Origin: JAWXTS01 sp044433305
GTDB lineage: Bacteria > Bacteroidota > Bacteroidia > Bacteroidales > Rikenellaceae
Assembly (NCBI GenBank): GCA_044433305.1
Contig: JAWXTS010000090.1
Location: forward strand, 1 to 5,467
Length of the DNA: 5,467 nt
Direction of reading: 5' to 3'
Shown: piece after piece, positions 1 through 4,836 of the stretch
Numbering within the stretch: position 1 is the stretch's first letter
Layout: each line of letters opens with the position of its first letter
Position numbers and translations under genes: made by a program
The notes under the pieces: generated by a model
What the model saw: the letters and a program-made list of their open reading frames with translations, nothing else
What the model was told of the DNA's origin: nothing
The model's database searches: none

Positions 1-443
1 GCAAGAATATCTTGCACGCGTGCATTTGTTTGGCGGAACATATCTTCGTCAAAGCTCTCACCAAAGCGTTTGCGTGCCTTAGCTACTTCTTTGTCTGCTT
101 TCTCGTCTTGCTTTGCCAATCAGTCCTCGATAAGTACGTCGGCACGGTAGCGTTTCTTAGAGTCTTTGTTATCAATAAGTGGGTCGTTGAATGCGCCAAC
201 GTGACCTGATGCCTCCCATGTTTTTGGGTGCATAAAGATTGCAGCGTCGATACCAACTATGTTGTCGTTTAGTTTGGTCATCGCATCCCACCAATATTTC
301 TTGATATTGTTTTTCAGCTCGACACCCATTTGGCCATAGTCATAAACCGCGCTTAGGCCGTCATAAATCTCACTTGATTGAAAAATAAAACCATACTCTT
401 TTGTATGAGCAATTAGTTTTTTGAATAACTCTTCTTGTGTCAT
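1..443 (-). CDS. glyS: Glycyl-tRNA synthetase, N-terminal part, interrupted by an in-frame UGA
   Basis: This is a class II aminoacyl-tRNA synthetase of the single-chain (alpha2, eukaryote-like) GlyRS type, which charges tRNA-Gly with glycine in the cytoplasm. The recognisable block is residues 1-107: SSEIYDGLSAVYDYGQMGVELKN (about 23-45), then KKYWWDAM, the IVGIDAAIFMHPKTWEASGH stretch, and FNDPLIDNKDSKKRYRADVLIED, all typical of Bacteroidota GlyRS. Codon 108 (120-122) is TGA. The same frame then continues for 39 more codons to the window edge (LAKQDEKADKEVAKARKRFG, then ESFDEDMFRQTNARVQDIL), which still reads as GlyRS. The family is about 510 residues, so catalytic motifs 2 and 3 and the anticodon-binding domain lie outside the window. 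The ATG at 441-443 follows an A-rich leader and a promoter at 483-490. The gene is divergent from ruvX-def. Identity is secure. Whether a full-length protein is made is not known, because a true stop would leave a useless 107-residue fragment of an essential enzyme. Confidence 0.9.
120..122 (-). other. In-frame UGA codon inside glyS (codon 108)
   Basis: The minus strand reads GAG GAC TGA TTG GCA AAG, i.e. I-E-D-stop-L-A-K within the synthetase. There is no frameshift, and GlyRS-like sequence continues in the same frame. A single change from TGG (Trp) or CGA (Arg) would produce TGA; from memory related proteins have Gln here, which would need two changes. All Trp codons seen in this fragment are TGG (for example the WW pair at residues 50-51). 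No selenocysteine-type hairpin was recognised just downstream. Confidence 0.9.
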
Positions 444-482
444 TGTTATATTTTTATTGTCATTTAATTTTAACTCGAACTA

Positions 483-490
483 CAAAAGTA
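483..490 (-). promoter_or_regulatory. Promoter -7 element for glyS
   Basis: The minus strand reads TACTTTTG, an exact match to the Bacteroidota -7 consensus TAnnTTTG. It lies 39 bases from the glyS ATG, giving a leader of about 33 bases. A near-consensus -33 element (TTTA instead of TTTG, 510-513) sits 19 bases upstream. This is a motif match only; no transcription start is visible. Confidence 0.6.
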
Positions 491-531
491 TAAAAAATTT
501 ACGTTCGTCTAAATTATTAGCATATAAAACG

Positions 532-539
532 TATCTTTG
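532..539 (+). promoter_or_regulatory. Promoter -7 element for ruvX-def
   Basis: TATCTTTG matches TAnnTTTG exactly. Transcription would start near 545, leaving a leader of about 15 bases before the TTG start of ruvX at 560. No good -33 TTTG is seen at the usual 19-20 base spacing. Its upstream half overlaps that of the divergent glyS promoter. Confidence 0.6.
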
Positions 540-559
540 TGGCATTAAAAAACAATACT

Positions 560-985
560 TTGGGTAGAATACTAGCTTTAGACTATGGATTGCGCCGTAC
601 GGGAGTTGCCGTTAGCGATCCTCTTCGCATTATTGCAGGAGCGTTGGACACGGTGCAGACTCCATCATTGATGAAATTTCTCAAAGATTATATCTCTTCA
701 AATCAAGTTGATATAATCGTTGTGGGCATGCCAAAACAGATGAATGGTCAGCCCTCAGAGAGTTTTACGGCCATAGAGCCTTTTGTGGCTAAGCTAGCCA
801 AACAATTCCCAGAGATAACCATAGAAATGTTCGACGAGCGTTTCACCTCCGTGCTGGCACATAGGGCCATGCTAGATGGTGGGCTTAAGAAGATGCAACG
901 CCGTGATAAGGCCCTTGTGGACCGTATCAGTGCGACAATAATTTTGCAGGACTATTTAGAAAGTAAAAAATATAAAAGTTTATGA
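560..985 (+). CDS. ruvX: RuvX/YqgF family nuclease (16S rRNA 5'-end maturation; putative Holliday junction resolvase)
   Basis: This is an RNase H-fold nuclease of the YqgF/RuvX family. In E. coli YqgF matures the 5' end of 16S rRNA; the older name is putative Holliday junction resolvase. With the TTG start the protein has 141 residues, close to the usual 135-140. The family motifs are in order: MGRILALDYGLRRTG (Asp8 acidic residue), VGMPKQMNG (55-63), FDERFTS (91-97, Glu93) and RRDKALVDRISA (114-125, Asp121), which supplies the third acidic position. The frame is open back to a GTG at 539, but that GTG overlaps the -7 promoter element and its seven extra residues are atypical. TTG at 560 gives the canonical N-terminus and was chosen. 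The gene ends in TGA and overlaps def by four bases (ATGA), indicating translational coupling. Product certain; start fairly sure. Confidence 0.93.
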   Translation: MGRILALDYGLRRTGVAVSDPLRIIAGALDTVQTPSLMKFLKDYISSNQVDIIVVGMPKQMNGQPSESFTAIEPFVAKLAKQFPEITIEMFDERFTSVLAHRAMLDGGLKKMQRRDKALVDRISATIILQDYLESKKYKSL

Positions 986-1536
986 CCTATCCAATTTCAA
1001 TACTCGGCACACCCGAACTACGTAAGGTTGCCGAACAAATAACTCCCGAATATCCAGATATTCAGAACATAATTAAGAACATGTGGGACACGATGTACGC
1101 TAGCGATGGCGTGGGTCTTGCTGCGCCTCAGGTGGGCAAGAGCATAAGCCTATTTGTTGTTGATGCTTCGTCTGGTGCTGACGAGGAGCCATCTTTGCAG
1201 GATTTCCGCAAGGTGTTTATCAATCCAGAGATTTATGACAGCAGCGATAAAGCCGTTCATTTCAATGAGGGTTGCTTGAGCCTTCCGGGTATACACGAGG
1301 ATGTGCTGCGCCCAGTGACCATATCCATGCGTTATCTTGATGAGAACTTTGAGCCTTGTGATGAAACTTTTACAGGTTTTGCTGCTCGTGTCATTCAGCA
1401 TGAGTATGACCATCTTCAGGGTAAGGTGTTTACAGATCACCTATCGCCACTTCGCAAGTCGCTACTCAAAGGTAAGATTATGGGTTTGGCAAAGGGTAAG
1501 TTTAAGGCATCATACAAGTTTAAGTTGCCTAAGTAA
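982..1536 (+). CDS. def: Peptide deformylase
   Basis: This metalloprotease removes the formyl group from the N-terminal methionine of new proteins as they leave the ribosome. The 184-residue protein has all three family motifs: motif I GVGLAAPQ (43-50), motif II EGCLS (96-100) with metal-ligand Cys98, and motif III HEYDH (140-144) with metal ligands His140 and His144 and catalytic Glu141. The length fits the family, and the C-terminal tail is basic and rich in lysine. An insertion around residues 62-74 (SSGADEEPSLQD) matches the longer loop common in Bacteroidota enzymes. The ATG at 982 overlaps the ruvX stop codon, so the two genes form one operon. No Met-tRNA formyltransferase (fmt) gene, a common def partner elsewhere, is next to it. 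The TAA stop is followed by two hairpins. Confidence 0.97.
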   Translation: MTYPISILGTPELRKVAEQITPEYPDIQNIIKNMWDTMYASDGVGLAAPQVGKSISLFVVDASSGADEEPSLQDFRKVFINPEIYDSSDKAVHFNEGCLSLPGIHEDVLRPVTISMRYLDENFEPCDETFTGFAARVIQHEYDHLQGKVFTDHLSPLRKSLLKGKIMGLAKGKFKASYKFKLPK

Positions 1537-1540
1537 AAAG

Positions 1541-1577
1541 CCCCCCCAAATAACCTTATATTACCTCTTCTGGGGGG
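1541..1577. terminator. C7/G6 hairpin after def, possible minus-strand terminator
   Basis: CCCCCCA (1542-1548) pairs with TGGGGGG (1571-1577) around a 22-base AT-rich loop. On the minus strand the stem is followed by GCTTTTT, reaching into the def stop codon, so it resembles a backup terminator for the tRNA-Thr transcript. On the plus strand no T-run follows. The long loop makes the role uncertain. Confidence 0.45.
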
Positions 1578-1586
1578 ATATAAATA

Positions 1587-1618
1587 AAAAAGGTCGCAAA
1601 GAAATTTGCGACCTTTTT
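1587..1618. terminator. Bidirectional intrinsic terminator between def and tRNA-Thr
   Basis: The perfect 14-base-pair stem contains core AGGTCGCAAA (1591-1600) and TTTGCGACCT (1605-1614), closed by a GAAA tetraloop. Its ends are runs of A on one side and T on the other. It therefore reads as a stem plus U-tract in both directions, and can end both the ruvX-def transcript and the tRNA-Thr transcript. Confidence 0.85.
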
Positions 1619-1623
1619 GTTTG

Positions 1624-1695
<72 letters not shown>

Positions 1696-1730
1696 CTTGA
1701 ATCCCATAGATTTTGTACCTTTTGGGGCAG

Positions 1731-1761
1731 CAAAATTAGAATAATATTTTCTAAAAACAAA
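1731..1761 (-). promoter_or_regulatory. Promoter of tRNA-Thr
   Basis: The minus strand carries TTTG (1758-1761), a 19-base spacer and TAATTTTG (1731-1738), fitting the Bacteroidota -33/-7 pattern at its preferred spacing. Transcription would start about 30 bases before the tRNA. A second TAATTTTG copy lies at 1758-1765 and includes the -33 TTTG. Confidence 0.65.
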
Positions 1762-1800
1762 ATTATTGGCTGTGTTTTCGAGAGAACTCGTAGATACTCT

Positions 1801-2586
1801 TTATCTGAGTCTATTCTCCACCCATAGTGTTAGCTCTATAAAATCCTCTACACTAAGGCGTTCGGGTCTCAGCTCAAGCATCTTGTACTCGTCTGCCGAC
1901 ACGTTGGCAAAGTCAGGGAAAAGAGCTTTCAGTGAGTTACGTATGGTCTTGCGACGCTGGTTGAAGGTCCCCTTGACAACCTTGCGGAACAGCTCGTGGT
2001 CACAACCAAGGCTTGTGCGGCTGTTGCGGGTAAGTCGTACCACCGCGCTCTTGACTTTTGGAGGTGGAATAAACACACCTTCGCTAACGGTAAATAGGTA
2101 TTCTATGTCGTACCACGCTTGCAAGAATACGCTCAAGATGCCATATTCCTTGCTGCCTGGAGGCTCGGCAAGCCTTACCGCCACCTCGCGCTGTATCATG
2201 CCAACAACCTCTGGTACAAGGTCTTTGTAGTCTAGGACCTTGAAAAATATCTGAGATGATATGTTGTAAGGGAAGTTGCCAATGACGTTGACACCATCAG
2301 GGAACATCTCTTCGAGGTTGCTCCTTAGAAAGTCGCCCTCGATAAGTCGAGGGCTAAACTCAGGGTAGTTCTCGTGAAGGTAGGCTATACTTTCTGTGTC
2401 GACCTCTATACCTGTAAGGGTTATGTCATTGCGCTGAAGCAGGAACTGGGTCAGCACGCCAGTGCCACAACCAACCTCAAGCACATTCTTTGTCTTAGAG
2501 GCGGTTAGTGATTCGGCTATTCTGCTGGCAATACTCTTGTCGGCCAAGAAGTGTTGGCCCAGATGTTTCTTTGGTTTTACGTACAT
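1801..2586 (-). CDS. rsmA: 16S rRNA (adenine1518-N6/adenine1519-N6)-dimethyltransferase
   Basis: RsmA (KsgA) uses S-adenosylmethionine to dimethylate two adjacent adenines in the last hairpin of 16S rRNA, a late checkpoint in 30S subunit assembly. The 261-residue protein shows the family signatures: N-terminal PKKHLGQHFL, SAM-binding motif I EVGCGTG (about 37-43), the acidic GIEVD after strand 2, EGDFL (83-87), catalytic motif IV GNFPYNISSQIFF (103-115), MIQREVAVRL, FIPPPKVKSAVV, and the C-terminal FNQRRKTIRNSL helix. The frame is open one codon further to a TTG at 2587-2589, but the ATG at 2584-2586 is preferred. The gene is a single unit with a -7 element at 2620-2627. No convincing terminator follows it, so some transcripts may run into tRNA-Thr. 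Identity is not in doubt. Confidence 0.97.
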   Translation of the reverse strand: MYVKPKKHLGQHFLADKSIASRIAESLTASKTKNVLEVGCGTGVLTQFLLQRNDITLTGIEVDTESIAYLHENYPEFSPRLIEGDFLRSNLEEMFPDGVNVIGNFPYNISSQIFFKVLDYKDLVPEVVGMIQREVAVRLAEPPGSKEYGILSVFLQAWYDIEYLFTVSEGVFIPPPKVKSAVVRLTRNSRTSLGCDHELFRKVVKGTFNQRRKTIRNSLKALFPDFANVSADEYKMLELRPERLSVEDFIELTLWVENRLR

Positions 2587-2619
2587 CAATTATCTTTTCG
2601 TTCAATATTCTTTAACTCA

Positions 2620-2627
2620 CAAAATTA
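2620..2627 (-). promoter_or_regulatory. Promoter -7 element for rsmA
   Basis: The minus strand reads TAATTTTG, matching TAnnTTTG, and would give a leader of about 28 bases before the rsmA ATG. No TTTG is seen at 19-20 bases upstream. It lies just past the terminator of the preceding operon, as expected for an independent unit. Confidence 0.5.
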
Positions 2628-2661
2628 TAAAATAAACTAACAAATGTCACTCTATTTCAAT

Positions 2662-2705
2662 AAAAAAGCTCTATTAGCAAACTATTTCATTGCTAATAGA
2701 GCTTT
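2662..2705 (-). terminator. Intrinsic terminator of the cyclophilin-DUF3127 operon
   Basis: A perfect 16-base-pair inverted repeat is present: AAAGCTCTATTAGCAA (2665-2680) and its complement at 2690-2705, with a 9-base loop. On the minus strand the stem ends in a run of six T (2662-2667), the classic form. It starts 31 bases after the DUF3127 stop codon. Confidence 0.88.
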
Positions 2706-2735
2706 GTATTTGTGTCTATGTGCCGACTACACTTG

Positions 2736-3119
2736 CTAGAAAGGCAAATCGTCTGGAGTATTGTTGCTAGAGGATGGAGCACTCTCCTGCTCAAATGGCA
2801 TATCTGAGATAGGGAAGGGGGCGCTGTCTATGCCGCCTGCTGGAGCCTCTGCCTTGACAGGAGCGATTCTCCATGCGCGAACCTCGGTGAACCAGCGACC
2901 GTTGTACTCGCGAGACTCTACATTTGCAGATACGCTAGCTACATCGCCAACTTTTAGACGCTCAACATCTGCTGTGCGGTCGCCCCAGAAGTTAACACAT
3001 ACCTTGCGGCTGTATTCGCCTTTTTGCTCAAAGACAACTTCTTGACGTTTCCATTCGCCACGAGCACTTGTGCCCTTAACAAGTTGCAAGATTGCAACTA
3101 CGGTTCCTTCAAACTCCAT
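2736..3119 (-). CDS. DUF3127 family OB-fold protein with an SSB-like acidic tail
   Basis: This 127-residue protein resembles the DUF3127 family, small OB-fold proteins common in Bacteroidota and related to single-stranded DNA-binding proteins. Residues 1-87 form the predicted OB fold: MEFEGTVVAILQL, a GTS..GEWKRQEVVFE strand pair, KVCVNFWGD (39-47), and VESREYNGRWFTEVRAWRI (67-85). A flexible Pro/Ala/Ser-rich linker follows, and the protein ends in PDDLPF, much like the acidic SSB tip that recruits DNA repair and replication partners. A second similar motif, SDMPF, lies at 105-109. Nucleic-acid binding is inferred from fold and tail; no function is established here. It starts 2 bases after the cyclophilin stop and shares its promoter and terminator. 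It should not be labelled ssb outright, since the main SSB is a different, better conserved protein. Confidence 0.85.
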   Translation of the reverse strand: MEFEGTVVAILQLVKGTSARGEWKRQEVVFEQKGEYSRKVCVNFWGDRTADVERLKVGDVASVSANVESREYNGRWFTEVRAWRIAPVKAEAPAGGIDSAPFPISDMPFEQESAPSSSNNTPDDLPF

Positions 3120-3121
3120 GA

Positions 3122-3556
3122 CTACTCAGATACCTTAACTTCAAGAATCAAATCGCCAGGGCGTATGTCGTCGATAACCTCTAGGCCCTCAACCACCTTG
3201 CCAAAGCAAGTGTGCAAACCATCCAAGTGAGATGTGTTGTTGCGGCTGTGGCAGATAAAGAACTGAGAACCGCCAGTGTCGCGACCTGCATGTGCCATAG
3301 AAAGTACGCCACGGTCATGGTATTGGTTGCCTCCGCTAGTTTCACATTTGATTTTGTAGCCTGGGCCACCTGCGCCGTTGCCAATAGGGCAACCACCCTG
3401 AATCACAAAGTCAGGAATAACACGGTGAAAAGTTAGTCCGTTGTAGAAGCCGCTTTTAGCTAGCTTGCAGAAGTTCTCAACTGTATTAGGAGTGTCGTTC
3501 TCATAGAACTCGACTTTCATATCGCCTTTCTCGGTAGATATTATTGCTGTTTTCAT
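3122..3556 (-). CDS. Cyclophilin-type peptidyl-prolyl cis-trans isomerase
   Basis: It catalyses cis-trans isomerisation of X-Pro peptide bonds, assisting protein folding. The 144-residue protein is a minimal single-domain cyclophilin with no signal peptide or lipobox, so it is probably cytoplasmic. Active-site residues are present: FHRVIPDFVIQGG (43-55) with catalytic Arg45, Phe50 and Gln53, GGSQFFIC (95-102), and LDGLHTCFGKV (111-121) with His115. The position of the human CypA tryptophan that contacts cyclosporin is His110, as often varies in bacterial members. The ATG at 3554-3556 is first in the frame and follows a -7 element at 3579-3586. It is the first gene of a two-gene operon with the DUF3127 gene, 2 bases apart. 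The family is certain; the exact substrate is unknown. Confidence 0.95.
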   Translation of the reverse strand: MKTAIISTEKGDMKVEFYENDTPNTVENFCKLAKSGFYNGLTFHRVIPDFVIQGGCPIGNGAGGPGYKIKCETSGGNQYHDRGVLSMAHAGRDTGGSQFFICHSRNNTSHLDGLHTCFGKVVEGLEVIDDIRPGDLILEVKVSE

Positions 3557-3578
3557 AAGTTTATATTTTGGTTTGATG

Positions 3579-3586
3579 CAAAAGTA
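3579..3586 (-). promoter_or_regulatory. Promoter -7 element for the cyclophilin-DUF3127 operon
   Basis: The minus strand reads TACTTTTG, matching TAnnTTTG and identical to the glyS element. The leader would be about 17-20 bases. No clear -33 TTTG lies at the usual spacing. Confidence 0.5.
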
Positions 3587-3642
3587 GTTATTTTTTTGGA
3601 AATATTTACCCTGCCACCATTCAAATTTTTGTATATAACAGA

Positions 3643-3680
3643 AAGGCTGAGTAACAATTTTGACGTTGTTATTCAGCCTT
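3643..3680 (-). terminator. Probable terminator of gapA
   Basis: AAGGCTGAGTAACAA (3643-3657) pairs with TTGTTATTCAGCCTT (3666-3680), a 15-base-pair stem with one G-U pair and an 8-base loop. It lies 63 bases past the gapA stop. The following minus-strand sequence, TCTGTTATATAC, is only partly T-rich, so termination strength is uncertain. Confidence 0.65.
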
Positions 3681-3743
3681 CTAGGATTAACAGAGACCTT
3701 AAAGAGATTCCCTATGGCCCTCTGTTTATGTGTTAGACACTAA

Positions 3744-4748
3744 TTATTTTACAGTGTTCATGTAAGAAATTAGATCTACAACTTTGTTAGAGTAACCCCA
3801 CTCGTTGTCATACCATGAAACAAGTTTTACGAAGTTTTCGCTCAAAGAGATACCAGCAGCAGCGTCGAATACTGAAGTGTTAGTCTCGCCGATGAAGTCA
3901 GAAGAAACAACAGCCTCGTCAGTGTAACCAAGAACGCCGTTAAGCTCGCCCTCAGAAGCAGCTTTAACCACTTTGCAGATATCCTCATAAGAAGCACCTT
4001 TCTCTAGGCGGCAAGTAAGGTCAACAACAGAAACGTTCAAAGTAGGAACGCGGAATGCCATACCTGTAAGTTTGCCATTCAAAGCAGGGATAACTTTACC
4101 TACTGCTTTAGCAGCACCAGTAGAAGAAGGGATGATGTTGCCACCAGCTGCGCGGCCACCTCTCCAGTCTTTCATAGAAGGACCGTCAACAGTTTTTTGA
4201 GTTGCAGTTGTAGCGTGAACAGTTGTCATAAGACCCTCAACGATACCGAAGTTGTCGTTGATAACTTTTGCTAGAGGAGCAAGACAGTTTGTAGTACAAG
4301 AAGCGTTAGAAACGATAGTCTCACCAGCGTATTCTTTGTTGTTAACACCCATAACAAACATAGGAGTAGCGTCTTTTGAAGGAGCTGACATAACAACTCT
4401 TTTAGCACCAGCATCGATATGTTTTTGAGCAGTCTCTTGAGTAAGGAACAAACCTGTTGACTCAACTACGTATTCTGCTTCTACCTCATTCCATTTTAGG
4501 TTTGCTGGATCTTTTTCAGCAGTTACACGGATAGTGCTACCATTTACTACTAGGTTACCATCTTTTACCTCAACATTTCCATCGAAACGACCGTGTACAG
4601 AGTCATAACGTAGCATGTAAGACATGTAATCAACTGAGATAAGGTCATTAATACCTACAATCTCGATGTCGCTGCGGTTCATAGCGGCACGGAATACCAA
4701 ACGTCCGATACGGCCAAAACCGTTGATACCAACTTTAATCTTTGTCAT
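3744..4748 (-). CDS. gapA: Glyceraldehyde-3-phosphate dehydrogenase, type I
   Basis: It oxidises glyceraldehyde 3-phosphate to 1,3-bisphosphoglycerate with NAD, a central step of glycolysis (reversible in gluconeogenesis). The 334-residue length is exact for the family. The Rossmann fold begins KVGINGFGRIGRLVFR (5-20) and ends its second strand with IND (33-35), consistent with NAD preference. The catalytic site is SNASCTTNC (147-155) with nucleophile Cys151, and the activating base is His178 in TVHATTATQ. WRGGRAAGGNIIPSSTGAAK (195-214) carries phosphate-site residues, and SWYDNEWGYS (311-320) is the C-terminal signature. Codon choice looks tightly restricted, fitting a highly expressed gene. 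It is monocistronic, with the best promoter match in the window at 4787-4818 and a hairpin after it. No pgk or tpiA is adjacent. Confidence 0.98.
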   Translation of the reverse strand: MTKIKVGINGFGRIGRLVFRAAMNRSDIEIVGINDLISVDYMSYMLRYDSVHGRFDGNVEVKDGNLVVNGSTIRVTAEKDPANLKWNEVEAEYVVESTGLFLTQETAQKHIDAGAKRVVMSAPSKDATPMFVMGVNNKEYAGETIVSNASCTTNCLAPLAKVINDNFGIVEGLMTTVHATTATQKTVDGPSMKDWRGGRAAGGNIIPSSTGAAKAVGKVIPALNGKLTGMAFRVPTLNVSVVDLTCRLEKGASYEDICKVVKAASEGELNGVLGYTDEAVVSSDFIGETNTSVFDAAAGISLSENFVKLVSWYDNEWGYSNKVVDLISYMNTVK

Positions 4749-4786
4749 AATTTCTAATTTTTTAGTTTAAAACTTTTAAAATCGCA

Positions 4787-4818
4787 CAAATTTAATTATT
4801 TTTATCTTTTATGCCAAA
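4787..4818 (-). promoter_or_regulatory. Promoter of gapA
   Basis: The minus strand has TTTG (4815-4818), a 20-base spacer and TAAATTTG (4787-4794), both matching the Bacteroidota -33/-7 consensus. The predicted leader is about 33 bases, A/T-rich and without a Shine-Dalgarno sequence. The -33 box is only 18 bases from the end of the upstream ABC gene. Confidence 0.7.
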
Positions 4819-4836
4819 AATTATTCATTAAAATAA

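Noticed and set aside
120..122. Genome-wide reassignment of UGA to an amino acid
   Set aside because: ruvX and the mlaF-like gene both end in UGA at sensible positions, and Trp is encoded by TGG throughout the window; one internal UGA is not enough.
12..209. Open 65-codon plus-strand frame with hydrophobic stretches
   Set aside because: It is the complement of glyS coding sequence; the hydrophobic look comes from the complement of charged GlyRS codons.
1541..1577. G-quadruplex at the C7/G6 runs
   Set aside because: Each strand has only one G-run, so four-run folding within the element is not possible.
1766..2230. Open 154-codon plus-strand frame
   Set aside because: It lies antisense to rsmA almost throughout, has a Ser/Leu/Arg-rich composition typical of a shadow frame, and resembles no family I know.
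2587..2589. TTG as the rsmA start
   Set aside because: It is followed immediately by an ATG that gives the normal KsgA N-terminus; one extra residue from a weaker codon is unlikely.
3689..3726. Inverted repeat AACAGAG/CTCTGTT between gapA and its terminator
   Set aside because: Only 7 base pairs with a 24-base loop, no T-run and mismatches further in; it may be chance or a weak 3' UTR fold.
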